Source: Apoderus coryli
Lineage: Eukaryota; Arthropoda; Insecta; Coleoptera; Attelabidae
DNA length: 64,000 nt
Assembly (NCBI GenBank): GCA_911728435.2
Contig: OU452199.1
Span: 25,244,860 to 25,308,859 of the forward strand
Direction: 5' to 3'
Part shown: piece after piece, positions 31,182 through 42,471 of the stretch
Position numbering within the stretch: position 1 is the stretch's first letter
Layout: every line of letters begins with the position of its first letter
Position numbers and translations under genes: made by a program
Notes under the pieces: generated by a model
What the model was told of the DNA's origin: nothing
Database searches by the model: none
The model's input: only the letters and a program-made list of their open reading frames with translations

Positions 31182-32851
31182 AATAAACTGTTGCCCTCGA
31201 GGCACGAATAGCTCTCCATATTTAAGTGTAAAACTAATAATTTTATGACCTTTTTGCGAGCCTTTTTGTCATTTATCTAAAATGTATATATATTTTTTTT
31301 GTTTCAGACATCAGCTATTTTTTTAAGGATCGGGGTTTGTTCCTTTTCCTTCTCTTTGGAGGCACTATTTATACATACATATTTTATATTTCAGATCTTC
31401 TACGCCAAGTTGAAAATAGTTGATTTTTTTTCTAATAAAAATTATTTTGCTTCCTTTTCTACTATTTACGAAAGTCTATGTAAACAAAATTATGATGCTG
31501 CATGTTGTAGGTTATCTTGTATCAAAGCTATATATAATTAGCCAATTTTTCTGTTATATTTTATTTTTTTTTTCGTTTTTCAAACGCCTGTGTGAACCAG
31601 CTCATTTATGTAACATTTTTTATGTTATCTTCTATTACAACTATGAAAAAGCATTCTGTATTTCGAATAAGCTTAGGAACTATATATTTTTTTATTTCGA
31701 CCCCTTTTACACTATTTACGAACGCCTATGAAAACAAGTTAATTATAACACACTTTATAGGTTATATTCTATCAAAGCTATAAATAACTAGTCAATATTT
31801 CTGCTATTTTTAAGAAGTACGTTTTTTTCTAACCTTTTCAACCCATTTTTTACACTTTATTCGTATGTCAATGTGGTCTAATTGTTTAGGTTATATTTAA
31901 TTCAACGCAAAAAAAAATTAATCAACATTTCGGATAACTTTAAGAACTATGATTTTTTTAATTTTTGAACCCTCTTTTAAACCCCTTGCCTACGCTTAAT
32001 GTTAATCACCAATAAATATCCTGTAGTATTTTCGTACCAAATGTGGTTAAAATTCGTTATGTGGTTTTTGAGTTATCACGGATACAATTTTACGGACGCC
32101 TATGGTACATTAATTTTTGTCGTGTATTTTTAACATCAATTCAACTAGTTAAATATAAAAAAAATTACATTTCAATTTCTTTTTTATTTTACCCCCTTTT
32201 CTACTATTTACGAACGCCTATGTAAATACAAATTTTAGGCTGCATTTTGTAGGTTATCTTATATCAAAGCCATATATAATTAACCAATTTTTCTGGTATA
32301 TTTATGAAACGATTTTTTTTTTTTCGTTTTTGACCCTTTTTTTAAACCAATTCTTTTATGGAATATTTTTTAGCTTAGATTGTATCACAACTCTGAAAAT
32401 TATTCCATATTTCGAATAAGTTTAGGAAATATATATTTTTTATGTTTTGACGCCTCTTCCACTATTTACGAACGCCTATGAAAGTAAGTTATTTATGACA
32501 CATTTTATAAGTTATATTCTATCAAAACTATAAATAACCCATTTTACACTATTTTCGAACGCCAATATGGTCTAATATTGTATGTTCAATATTTTAGGTT
32601 ATATTCAATTAAATGCGTAAAAAATTATGCAGTATTTCGGATAAGTTTAAGAACTATGAATTTTTTTAATTTTTGAACCCTCTTTTAAACCCCTTGCCTA
32701 CGCTCAATATTTCCCAAAATCTAATCAGCTCCTTGCCATGTCCAATAGTATTTTTGTACCAAATTTGGTTAAAATCTGTTAAGCGTTTTTTGCGTTTTCG
32801 TGCATACAGACAGACAGACAGACAGACAGACATTTTTTTAAAACTACTTAT
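31182..32851 (+). mobile_element. 1.9 kb non-coding element, copy B (3'-truncated)
   Basis: Same start and internal module order as copy A. It stops after the CAGA repeat and AAACTACTTAT, about 105 bp short of the normal end, and is joined directly to the full 3' end of copy C in opposite orientation. Confidence 0.7.
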
Positions 32852-34725
32852 TAGCTATCCATATCATATATGTAATATATGTATATATGGACACTATTAG
32901 TTTCATGAAAAAAAAATTTTTTTTAATTTCACCGGAAATACTTGTTTTTGGTCATTTTATACATAAATAAGTAGTTTTAAAAAAATGTCTGTCTGTCTGT
33001 CTGTATGCACGATAACGCAAAAACTACTTAACAGATTTTAACCAAATTTGGTACAAAAATATTATAGGACATGGCAAGGAGCTGATTAGATTTTGGGAAA
33101 CGTTGAGCGTAGGCAAGGGGTTTAAAAGAGGGTTCAAAAATTAAAAAAATTCATAGTTCTTAAACTTATCCGAAATACTGCATAATTTTTTACGCATTTA
33201 ATTGAATATAACCTAAAATATTGAACATAAAATATTAGACCACATGGGCGTTCGAAAATAGTGTAAAATGGGGTAAAAAAGATTAAAAAAAACGTATTTC
33301 TTAAAAATAGCAGAACTATTAACTAGTTATTTATAGTTTTAATAGAATATAACCTATAAAATGTGTCATGAATAACTTACTTTCATAGGCGTTCGTAAAT
33401 AGTGGAAAAGGGGTCAAAACATAAAAAATATATATTTCCTAAACTTATTCGAAATATGGAATAATTTTTCATAGTTGTGATACAATATAAGCTAAAAAAT
33501 ATTCCATAAAAGAATTGGTTCACACAGGCGTTCGAAAATAGTTTAAAAAAAAGGTCAAAAACGAAAAAAAAATGTTTCTCAAATATACCAGAAAAATTGG
33601 CTAATTATATATAGCTTTGATATAAGATAACCTAAAAAATGCAGCATAAAATTTGTATTTACATAGGCGTTCATAAATAGTAGAAAAAGGGGTAAAATAA
33701 AAAAAAATGAAAATGTAAAAATTTTTATATTTAACTAGATGAATTGGTGTTAAAAATATACGACAAAAATTAATGTACCAAAGGCGTCCGTGAAAATTCT
33801 ATAAAAGGGTCAGAAAAAATTTGTATCTGTGATAACTCAAAAACCACTTAACGGATTTTAACCACATTTGGTACGAAAATACTACAGGATATATATCTAT
33901 AGGTGGTGATTAACATATAGCGTAGGCAAGGGGTTTAAAAGAGGGTTCAAAAATTTAAAAAATCATAGTTCTTAAACTTATCCGAAATATTGAATAATTT
34001 TTTTATAGTTGTGATAGAATATAACATAAAAAATGTTACATAAAAGAATTAGTTCACACAGGCGTTCGAAAATAGTCTTAAAAAAGTGTCAAAAACGAAA
34101 AAAAAATGTTTTCCAAATATACCAGAAAAATTGGCTAATTATATATAGCTTTCATATAAGATAACCTAAAAAATGCAGCAAAAAATTTTTTATTTACATA
34201 GGCGTTTGTAAATAGAAAAAAAAGGGGTAAAATAAAAAAAAATTAAAATGTAAAAAAATTTATATTTAACTAGTTGAATTGGTGTTAAAAATACACGCCA
34301 AAAATTAATGTTCCATAGGCGTCCGTGAAAATTCTATAAAAGGGTGAGAAAAAAAAATGTATCCGTGATAACTCAAAAACCACTTAACGGATAACCTACA
34401 ATATGCAGCATAACAATTTTGTTTACATAGGCGTTCCTAAATAGTAGAAAAGGGGGCAAAATAAATTTTATAATAAAACTAAAAAAAATCAATTAATTTG
34501 CGTTCAAGAACTTGACCTAGATCTGAAATATAAAATATCTGCGTATAAATAGTGCCTCCAAAGAGAAGAGAAAGGCACAAAACCCGATACTTAAAAAAAA
34601 ATAGCTGATGTCTAAAACAAAACAAAAATTTATTAAATTTAGATAAAGGACAAAAAGGTCATAAAATTATTACTTTTACACTTAAATATGGAGAGCTATT
34701 CGTGCCTCGAGGGCAACAGTTTATT
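32852..34725 (-). mobile_element. 1.9 kb non-coding element, copy C (complete, inverted)
   Basis: Minus-strand copy from TAGCTATCC (one mismatch from TAGCTCTCC) to GCCTCGAGGGCAACAGTTTA. With copy B it makes a palindrome of about 3.5 kb. Confidence 0.7.
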
Positions 34726-36086
34726 TTTACTATTTACGAACACCTATGTAAATAAAAATTTTATGCTGCATTTTTTAGGTTATCTTATATCCAAGCTATA
34801 TATAATTAGCCAATTTTTCTGGTATATTTGTGATACATTTTTTTTTTCGTTTTTGACCCTTTTTTTAATACTATTTTCGAACGCCTATGTGAACTAATTC
34901 TTTTATGTAACATTTTTTAGGTTATATTCTATCACAACTATAAAAAATTATTCAATATTTCGGATAAGTTTAAGAACTAAGATTTTTTAAATTTTTGAAC
35001 CCTCTTTTAAACCCCTTGCCTACGCTCAATGCTAATCACCACCTATAAATATCCTGTAGTATTTTCGTACCAAATGTGGTTAAAATCCGTTAAGTGGTTT
35101 TTGAGTTATCACGGATACAAATTTTTTCTGACCCTTTTATAGAATTTTCACGGACGCCTATGGTCCATTAATTTTTGTCGTGTATTTTTAACACCAATTC
35201 ATCTAGTTAAATATAAAAAATTTTACATTTTAATTTTTTTTTATTTTACCCCTTTTTCTACTATTTACGAACGCCTATGTGAATAAAAATTTTATGCTGC
35301 ATTTTTTAGGTTATCTTATATCAAAGCTATATATAATTAGCCAATTTTTCTGGTATATTTGGGAAACGTTTTTTTTTTCGTTTTTGACCCTTTTTTTAAA
35401 CTATTTTCGAACGCCTGTGTGAACCAATTCTTTTATGGAATATTTCTTAGCTTATATTGTATCACAACTATAAAAAATTATGCCATATTTCGAATAAGTT
35501 TAGGAAATATATATTTTTTATGTTTTGACCCCTTTTCCACTATTTACGAACGCCTATGAAAGTAAGTTATTCATGACACATTTTATAGGTTATATTCTAT
35601 CAAAACTATAAATAACTAGTTAATATTTCTGCTATTTTTAAGAAATATGTTTTTTTTTTAAATCTTTTTTACCCCATTTTACACTATTTTCGAACGCCAA
35701 TGTGGTCTAATATTTTATGTTCAATAGTTTAGGTTATATTCAATTAAATGCGTAAAAAATTATGCAGTATTTCGGATAAGTTTAAGAACTATGAATTTTT
35801 TTAATTTTTGAACCCTCTTTTAAACCCTTTGCCTACGCTCAATGTTTCCCAAAATCTAATCAGCTCCTTGCCATGTCCAATAGTATTTTTGTACCAAATT
35901 TGGTTAAAATCTGTTAAGCGGTTTTTGCGTTATCGTGCATACAGACAGACATTTTTTTAAAACTACTTATTTATGTATAAAATGACCAAAAACAAGTATT
36001 TCCGGTGAAATTAAAAAAATTTTTTTTTTTCATGAAACTAATAGTCTCCATATATACATATATTACATATATGATATGGAGAGCTA
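34726..36086 (+). mobile_element. 1.9 kb non-coding element, copy D (5'-truncated)
   Basis: Plus-strand copy that begins inside the first ACTATTTACGAAC module and keeps the complete 3' end ATATGGAGAGCTA. It abuts copy C at its 5' side and copy E at its 3' side. Confidence 0.7.
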
Positions 36087-37025
36087 ATAAGTAGTATTAA
36101 AAAAATGTCTGTCTGTCTGTCTGTCTGTATGCACGAAAACGCAAAAACCGCTCAACAGATTTTAACCAAATTTGGTACAAAAATACTATTGGACATGGCA
36201 AGGAGCTGATTAGATTTTGGGAAACATTGAGCGTAGGCAAAGGGTTTAAAAGAGGGTTCAAAAATTAAAAAAATTCATAGTTCTTAAACTTATCCGAAAT
36301 ACTGCATAATTTTTTACGCATTTAATTGAATATAACCTAAAATATTGAACATAAAATATTAGACCACATTGGCGTTCGAAAATAGTGTAAAATGGGGTAA
36401 AAAGGTTAGAAAAAAACGTATTTCTTAAAAATAGCAGAAATATTGACTAGTTATAGCTTTGATAGAATATAACCTATGAAATGTGTTACAAATAACTTGT
36501 TTTCATAGGCGTTCGTAAATAGTGTAAATGGGGTCCAAATAAAAAATATATACTCCCTAAGCTTATTCGAAATATGGAATGATTTTTCATAGTTGTAATA
36601 GAATATAACCTAAAACATGTTACATAAATAAACTGGTTCACACAGGCGTTTGAAAATAGTGTAAAAAATATAACAGAAAAATTGGCTAATTATATATAGC
36701 TTTGATATGAGATAACCTACAATATGCAGCATAACATTTTTGTTTACATAGGCCTTCGTAAATAGTAGAAAAGGAGGCAAAATAAATTTTATTATAAAAA
36801 AATCAACTATTTTTAACTTGCGTAGAAGATCTGAAATATAAAATACGTACGTATAAATAGTGCCTCTAAAGAGAAGAAAAAGGAACAAAACCCGATACTT
36901 AAAAAAATAGCTGATGTCTAAAAATATATATATAAATTTGAGATAAATGACAAAAAGGTCATAAAATTATTAGTTTTATACTTAAATAATGAGAGCTATT
37001 CGTGCCTCGAGGGCAACAGTTTATT
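36087..37025 (-). mobile_element. 1.9 kb non-coding element, copy E (internally deleted)
   Basis: Minus-strand copy starting at ATAAGTAGTATT, so it lacks the terminal 105 bp or so exactly as copy B does. It has lost several internal modules and ends CGAGGGCAACAGTTTATT next to the inverted repeat of the 37.0-50.6 kb composite. Confidence 0.7.
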
Positions 37026-37200
37026 TTAATCTAATATGTGTTAGACTATTGCATACTTAACGTAGGTATGTACTTACGCACTGTATATCATTGACATGGA
37101 CATGTTGTGGTTAGTGACATAATAGAATAACTAGATGCCAGCGTTGCAGATTGTATAACAGATTTCAAGAAAACTACTATAAATATATTTATGTATTTTA
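37022..37200 (+). repeat. Terminal inverted repeat, left, of the 13.6 kb composite
   Basis: Reverse complement of 50464-50635 at high but imperfect identity. Shared blocks are AATCTAATATGT, GTACTTACGCACTGTATATC, CATAATAGAATAACT, GCCAGCGTTGC and TTTCAAGAAAACTACTATAA. Confidence 0.75.
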
Positions 37201-37309
37201 TTAATGAGCCTGTGCGGGAAAGTAATTGGAAGTAACAAAGTAAAAATAATAATTAGATATAATTAAATCAGTTAGACGACGTCTGCTCTACAAAATAAAC
37301 ATACATATT

Positions 37310-37450
37310 CTTAAATTATACGAACTACCTACCTAACTAATTACCTATCTACCTACCTAACTAATTACCTATCTACCTACCTAACATGCAACCTAAACCA
37401 CAAGCGCACTTATCAAGCCTGCACATGGCAAGGGTTTCGCCCTTTTTAAC
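37310..37450. repeat. Telomere-like tandem array, segment 1
   Basis: Repeats of CTACCTACCTAACTAATTAC followed by the recurrent block (CATGCAACCTAAACCACAAG, CCTGCACATGGCAAGGG). Copia inserted right after it, in TTAAC. Confidence 0.7.
37446..37450. repeat. Copia target-site duplication, left
   Basis: TTAAC, repeated at 41892-41896. Five base pairs is the usual Copia duplication length. Confidence 0.85.
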
Positions 37451-37594
37451 TGTTAGCAGAGCGTGGTTGAACAACCTTATGAAGTAAAATAATATATTAA
37501 CTTTTAACAACTCTTATACGTTTTATTTATATTCTGACAACTATCACTATTTTCTTTCTATATACAATATGATGCAATATAACAACTTCCAACA
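37451..37594 (-). repeat. Copia 3' LTR
   Basis: 144 bp, identical to 41748-41891. Starts TGTTAGCAGAGCG and ends ACTTCCAACA on the plus strand. Confidence 0.95.
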
Positions 37595-37604
37595 CCCCCA
37601 CTTG
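37595..37604 (-). promoter_or_regulatory. Copia polypurine tract
   Basis: On the minus strand AAGTGGGGG directly precedes the 3' LTR; this purine run primes plus-strand DNA synthesis in LTR elements. It lies between the stop codon and the LTR. Confidence 0.8.
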
Positions 37605-40600
37605 TTATGTTGCTGCAAGACCCATCTTTCTACAGATTTCTTTTAGTTTTTCGTTAGATATCCCTTTTGTGAGTGCATCTGCTACCATATCTTTTGTAGA
37701 AATACTCTGAACTTGAATTTCACCACGGTTTTGCATCTCCCGTACAAAATGGTGTTTTATATCGATGTGCTTGCTTCTTGGTCTGTATCCTGCATTTTTA
37801 CTTAAATCAATCGCTCCTTTATTATCGCAGTATATTTTTATGAAATTCAAACTATCTGGTATGATTTCATTAATAAGATTCTTTAAAAATATAGCTTCCT
37901 GTGTAGCGAAACTTAAAGCCATATATTCGGCTTCTGTCGTTGATAGTGCGACTGTAGTTTGTTTCTTTGACGCCCAACTGACGGCACCTCCACCAAGCAG
38001 GAAAACATATGCCGCTGTAGACTTCCTATCATCTTGATCACCGGCCCAATCAGAGTCACAATAACCACAAATATCTTCTAAACATTGATTAAATTGTAAC
38101 TTGAAATTTACGGTGTTTTTTAAATAACGGAAGATTCGTTTGACTGCTGCCCAATGAACTTTGCCAGGATTTTGATTGAATCGTGAAAGCACCCCCACTG
38201 AATAAGCTATGTCTGGGCGAGTACATTGTGCTGCGTACATAATGCATCCGATTGCCTCTTGATAGGGAAACTTTGACATTTCTTTCTTTTCAGCATTTGT
38301 CTTAGGTTGTCCATCTTTGGTAAATGCTTGGTTTATATCCAAAGGAGTGGATATTCCATTACAATTTGACATGTTGAAACGGGTAAGAATATCCGTAATA
38401 TATTTTTCTTGGTCAAGAGTAATGGTCTTTTTTCTTCTATCTCGAGTGATTCTCATACCAAGGCAATAATGTGCTTCTCCAAAATCTTTCATCTTAAAAC
38501 GTTTCATTAACATCATTTTAAGATTATTTTTTTCATATATATCATTTGAAAATATTAAAATGTCATCTACGTATATTGCTAAAACTATATCTTTACCATT
38601 TTTTCTTCTAGAATAAACACATGGGTCGTACATTGATTGCTTAAAACCTAGTTCTTTTATGGCTGAGTCCAGTTCTTTGTTCCACATCCGACTTGACTGC
38701 TTTAGGCCATAAAGAGTTTTTAATAATCTACAAATTCTTCCATCAGGTAGTTCCATATATATTTCTTCATCAAGCTTTGGGTGTAGAAAAGCGGTGACAA
38801 CGTCCATCTGATCGATTTCCCAATCGTATTTGGCGGCTAGTGCGAGAAGAAGTCTGATGGAACTGTACCTAATTACCGGAGAATATGTTTCTTCGTAATC
38901 AATGCCTGAAACTTGTGAATAACCTTTTGCTACCAATCGTGCTTTATAGCGATCTATTTCACCAGTTTTTGTAAATTTGGTTTTAAAAGTCCATTTACTT
39001 TTTACAGGTTTCTTGCCGGAAGGAAGTTCACAGATTTCCCAAGTGTTATTCCTTTTATGTGCTTCCATTTCCTCGTTCATTGCTTTATGCCATTCACTTG
39101 CATTTGTCCCCAATAAAGCTTCATCCATCGTATTTGGATCGAGCGAGAATGATTCGAACGCAGCTTGACATATAAAATCTGAGTTAAAAATATTTTTGTT
39201 TGGCACATGAACACGATTTGATTTTCTGATCTGGTTTTCTTGATTTTCATCTCTTTCGTTTTCTTTTAAAATATCCTCAACTTCGCCTAATTCGTTCGAT
39301 GTTTCTTCAAAAACTTCTTCCACAGGTTCAATAATTATTTTTTTTGTTTCAAATTCTGTAGGCAATTCCTCCCCCACTTCAACAACAGTTTCTGTGATTT
39401 CTAACTGCTGTTGATGGTCATTGCACTGATTTTCAGACATTGGAACCGGAAATATATTATTGTAATATTCTTCATTAGTATTTTTATTTAATGATTGGTT
39501 TTCGAAGAATTCAGCATCACGTGATATCAGAATTTTGCGTGTAATTGGATGTATAAAACGAAATCCTTTTGTATGTTCTGTATAACCGACAAATATATAT
39601 TCCTCAGCTTTTCTATCTAATTTTCTTCTTTTTTCTTTGGGAATGTGTACCAAGGCTTTGCATCCAAAAATGTGTAGATGTGATAAATTTGGTTTCTCAC
39701 CTGTCCACGCTTCCTCTGGAGTGCAATTTGCAAGAGCTTTTGTTGGGGATCGATTTTTTAGGTAAACTGCTGTGGATATAGCTTCAGCCCAAAAACAGTT
39801 TCCAAGCTCTGCATCTATTAACATGCTTCTTGCAGTTTCCATTAGGGTACGATTTAGCCTTTCTGCTACACCATTCTGTTGTGGAGTATATGCCATAGTT
39901 TTTTGATGTTTTATTCCAGCTTTTTTAAGTATACCCAATAACTGACTGTTGACATATTCAGTACCATTATCGGTATGTAGGCATCTTATTTTCTTTTTGG
40001 TTTCATTTTCAACGTATGCTTTATACTCCATAAACTTTTCAGTTACTTCGTTTTTTGTTTGAAGAAAATAAACTTCAGTTTTTCTGGTAAAATCGTCAGT
40101 AAACGTCAAGAAGTACTTGGCTCCACCGATTGACTGAGCTTGCAAGGGACCGCAGACATCAGAATGTACCAATTCTAGTGGTTCTTTTGCGCGTTGACAA
40201 CTAGCTTTATTAAATGGTTTTCGATGTATTTTACCCTTAATGCATGCTTCACATTTGGAAAAATCGTCGTTATTGAAACTAATTCCAGTTGCTAATTTAT
40301 TCTTCAGTAGCTTCATGGATACATTGTTCAAATGACCTAAGCGACGATGCCAAATTTCTTGAGATTTTAAAGTCCTTACTGTATTTACTAATAATTCTGC
40401 TACATCCAGTTTGTACATACCATTTGTTTCAGTGGCAGTGCAAATGATATTCTCTGTATCTAACTTAATTTTCTTATTTGTAATGCGACATCCAAATTCT
40501 GAATCGAAAATAACAGTTCGACCATTTTTGGTTATTTTACTTACAGACAAAAGATTCATTGCCAAGCCTGGTGCATGTGTAACATTTTTGATGGTTATGA

Positions 40601-41591
40601 AATTTTCATTTTTCAGCTGAATTTCAATATTACCATATCCAGTACAATGCATTTTCGTTCCATTAGCAATTCCGATTTCCTGATTTTTACATTCTTCAAA
40701 ATGATCTAATATGTCTTTTGATCCTGTAAAATGTGAAGTTGCTCCTGAATCTATGTACCAGCCTTGATTCTCAGTGAATTCATTGCATGTTAACGCTTGA
40801 TTTGATCGTTTGGTTTTGTCGTTACCTCGTATTGGTTTCTTAGGTTTCTGACATTCGTTGGCCTTGTGATTATATCCATTACAATTGTAACATCTAGGTC
40901 CAGATTTATTAAATTTTTGATATTTCTTACTTGCGAAAGCAATTTCAGTAGTATTTTTGCTACTTAAACCTTTTACATTTTCTTGCAGTAAAAGATTTTT
41001 AACAAAATCGGTACTAGTCGTCTGCTTTGAGCCTTGAATTCCTAATATCAAAGGTTTGTATTCATCTGGAAGACCACCAAGAATAATACCACCAACAACA
41101 TTGTCTTTAAACGGTTCACCAATATTTTCCAGTTGTTCAGCAATATGAATAATTTTATCAATATATTCTTGCATTGAGGAACAGGAATCAAAATTAGTTT
41201 TGAAAAGACTTGAATATAAACTAACTAAACTTACTATACCACTATTTTCGTAAGCTTTTTTCAGATTATCCCATGCTTCTTTGGCTGTTTTGGCTTTTTT
41301 TGTTTCTGCAGCTGCACACGGCTTTAACGATAAGTTAATTTTTGCTAAAGTTCGTTGATCTACATCTTCATCAATGTTTTGTCCGACTTTAGGTTCAATA
41401 CAGTGCCATAAACCTGCGTCTATTAAGTAGTTCTTCATCCAAAACTTCCAATCATTGTAATTTGTACCATCCAGGTGTTTATTTTCAGATAAACCTCCTA
41501 CAGCGGTTGAGATAATTGTTGTGGATTTTCGTTTATCGAGTTCCTTTCTTAAAATATCAATCTGAGCCTCCAATTCTTCGTTAGTAGACAT
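37605..41591 (-). CDS. Copia Gag-Pol polyprotein
   Basis: An uninterrupted 1328-residue frame beginning at ATG 41591. Order: Gag with one CCHC knuckle (CYNCNGYNHKANEC, from about residue 234); aspartic protease with WYIDSGATSHF (Asp near 281); integrase with an H-H-C-C zinc site (WHRRLGHL...CEACIKGK) and catalytic Asp 478, Asp 541 and Glu 577; reverse transcriptase with YVDD at 1007-1010; RNase H with CDSDWAGD, TTEAEYMAL and YCDNKGAI. Protease-integrase-RT-RNase H order is diagnostic of Copia. Gag and Pol share one frame, as in Drosophila copia. All catalytic residues are present. The protein would assemble particles in the cytoplasm, reverse transcribe the RNA and insert the DNA in the nucleus. 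Confidence 0.97.
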   Translation of the reverse strand: MSTNEELEAQIDILRKELDKRKSTTIISTAVGGLSENKHLDGTNYNDWKFWMKNYLIDAGLWHCIEPKVGQNIDEDVDQRTLAKINLSLKPCAAAETKKAKTAKEAWDNLKKAYENSGIVSLVSLYSSLFKTNFDSCSSMQEYIDKIIHIAEQLENIGEPFKDNVVGGIILGGLPDEYKPLILGIQGSKQTTSTDFVKNLLLQENVKGLSSKNTTEIAFASKKYQKFNKSGPRCYNCNGYNHKANECQKPKKPIRGNDKTKRSNQALTCNEFTENQGWYIDSGATSHFTGSKDILDHFEECKNQEIGIANGTKMHCTGYGNIEIQLKNENFITIKNVTHAPGLAMNLLSVSKITKNGRTVIFDSEFGCRITNKKIKLDTENIICTATETNGMYKLDVAELLVNTVRTLKSQEIWHRRLGHLNNVSMKLLKNKLATGISFNNDDFSKCEACIKGKIHRKPFNKASCQRAKEPLELVHSDVCGPLQAQSIGGAKYFLTFTDDFTRKTEVYFLQTKNEVTEKFMEYKAYVENETKKKIRCLHTDNGTEYVNSQLLGILKKAGIKHQKTMAYTPQQNGVAERLNRTLMETARSMLIDAELGNCFWAEAISTAVYLKNRSPTKALANCTPEEAWTGEKPNLSHLHIFGCKALVHIPKEKRRKLDRKAEEYIFVGYTEHTKGFRFIHPITRKILISRDAEFFENQSLNKNTNEEYYNNIFPVPMSENQCNDHQQQLEITETVVEVGEELPTEFETKKIIIEPVEEVFEETSNELGEVEDILKENERDENQENQIRKSNRVHVPNKNIFNSDFICQAAFESFSLDPNTMDEALLGTNASEWHKAMNEEMEAHKRNNTWEICELPSGKKPVKSKWTFKTKFTKTGEIDRYKARLVAKGYSQVSGIDYEETYSPVIRYSSIRLLLALAAKYDWEIDQMDVVTAFLHPKLDEEIYMELPDGRICRLLKTLYGLKQSSRMWNKELDSAIKELGFKQSMYDPCVYSRRKNGKDIVLAIYVDDILIFSNDIYEKNNLKMMLMKRFKMKDFGEAHYCLGMRITRDRRKKTITLDQEKYITDILTRFNMSNCNGISTPLDINQAFTKDGQPKTNAEKKEMSKFPYQEAIGCIMYAAQCTRPDIAYSVGVLSRFNQNPGKVHWAAVKRIFRYLKNTVNFKLQFNQCLEDICGYCDSDWAGDQDDRKSTAAYVFLLGGGAVSWASKKQTTVALSTTEAEYMALSFATQEAIFLKNLINEIIPDSLNFIKIYCDNKGAIDLSKNAGYRPRSKHIDIKHHFVREMQNRGEIQVQSISTKDMVADALTKGISNEKLKEICRKMGLAAT

Positions 41592-41730
41592 TATTTAATA
41601 TTTTTTTTTTTAACTTTTTTGATATATGTCAAATACTGTCAGATTTTTTCTTAAATTCAGAATTTCGGAAAAATTTACAGTTTTTGTGGATTAATTAACT
41701 TCCAATTCTTCTACTCACACTTCTAATACA

Positions 41731-41747
41731 GTTGCGGACCCATAACC
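41731..41747 (-). promoter_or_regulatory. Copia primer-binding site
   Basis: Directly inside the 5' LTR the minus strand reads GGTTATGGGTCCGCAAC. It resembles the anticodon-region complement of initiator methionine tRNA, the half-tRNA primer known for copia. The match is imperfect in the last bases. Confidence 0.65.
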
Positions 41748-41891
41748 TGTTAGCAGAGCGTGGTTGAACAACCTTATGAAGTAAAATAATATATTAACTT
41801 TTAACAACTCTTATACGTTTTATTTATATTCTGACAACTATCACTATTTTCTTTCTATATACAATATGATGCAATATAACAACTTCCAACA
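41748..41891 (-). repeat. Copia 5' LTR
   Basis: 144 bp, identical to the 3' LTR. Being the upstream LTR on the minus strand it should hold the promoter; a TATA-like TATATA lies in it. Confidence 0.95.
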
Positions 41892-41896
41892 TTAAC
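41892..41896. repeat. Copia target-site duplication, right
   Basis: TTAAC immediately after the LTR, matching 37446-37450. Confidence 0.85.
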
Positions 41897-42256
41897 TTAC
41901 TTACCAACTAATCTGCAACCTAAACCTCATGCGCACATATCGGGCCTGCACTTGGCAAGGGCTTCGCCCTTGCTATCCTCCTTAACTACCTACCTAACTA
42001 ACCTCCTACCTAACTAACTTCCTACCTAACTAACCTCGTACCTAACTAACCTCCTACCTACCTAACTAACCTCCTGCCTACCTATCTAACCACCTACCTA
42101 CCTTACTAACCTCCTACCTAACTAACTAACCTTCTACCTACCTAACTAATCTGAAACTTAAACCTCATGCGCACATATCGGGCCTGCACTTAACTGCCTA
42201 CTTAACTACCTACCTAACTAATTATCTACCTACCGACCTAACCTCCTACCTATCTT
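41892..42256. repeat. Telomere-like tandem array, segment 2
   Basis: CTACCTAACTAACCTCC-type units with two copies of the recurrent block (CCTCATGCGCACATATCGGG then CCTGCACTT), the first with the hairpin GCAAGGGC-TTC-GCCCTTGC. On the minus strand the units read TTAGTTAGGTAGGAGG, a degenerate relative of the insect telomere repeat TTAGG. Confidence 0.75.
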
Positions 42257-42471
42257 TTTCTTTTCTTTTTTCACTGACGTAGTTGGCACCGAAGCTAACC
42301 AAACAAGGCATGAAACCACCTTTGTGGAAACGGAACCGCCGATCTGGCATACTTCATTTCCACAGGCTGTCTTTTCTGCTCTTTTTGAGGTTATGCTTGT
42401 CTATTTTAGCTTTTTATCTGTTGAGTAATTTGATGTTTTATGTCCTACGGCTCCCTTCCACGAATTCGTGA

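Larger units (their letters stand above)
37451..41891 (-). mobile_element. Complete Ty1/Copia LTR retrotransposon
   Basis: A 4441-bp element on the minus strand with two identical 144-bp LTRs (TGTTAG...CCAACA), one full-length polyprotein frame, a primer-binding site, a polypurine tract and a perfect 5-bp target duplication. All parts expected of an autonomous copy are present. Identical LTRs mean insertion too recent for a substitution in 144 bp. It inserted into the telomere-like array, splitting the recurrent GGCAAGGGTTTCGCCC block. Confidence 0.97.

Noticed and set aside
41960..42250. Regularly repeated CCTACCTAACTAACC blocks as a CRISPR array
   Set aside because: Units vary in length, spacers are themselves the repeat, and no cas genes are near; it is a satellite-like array.
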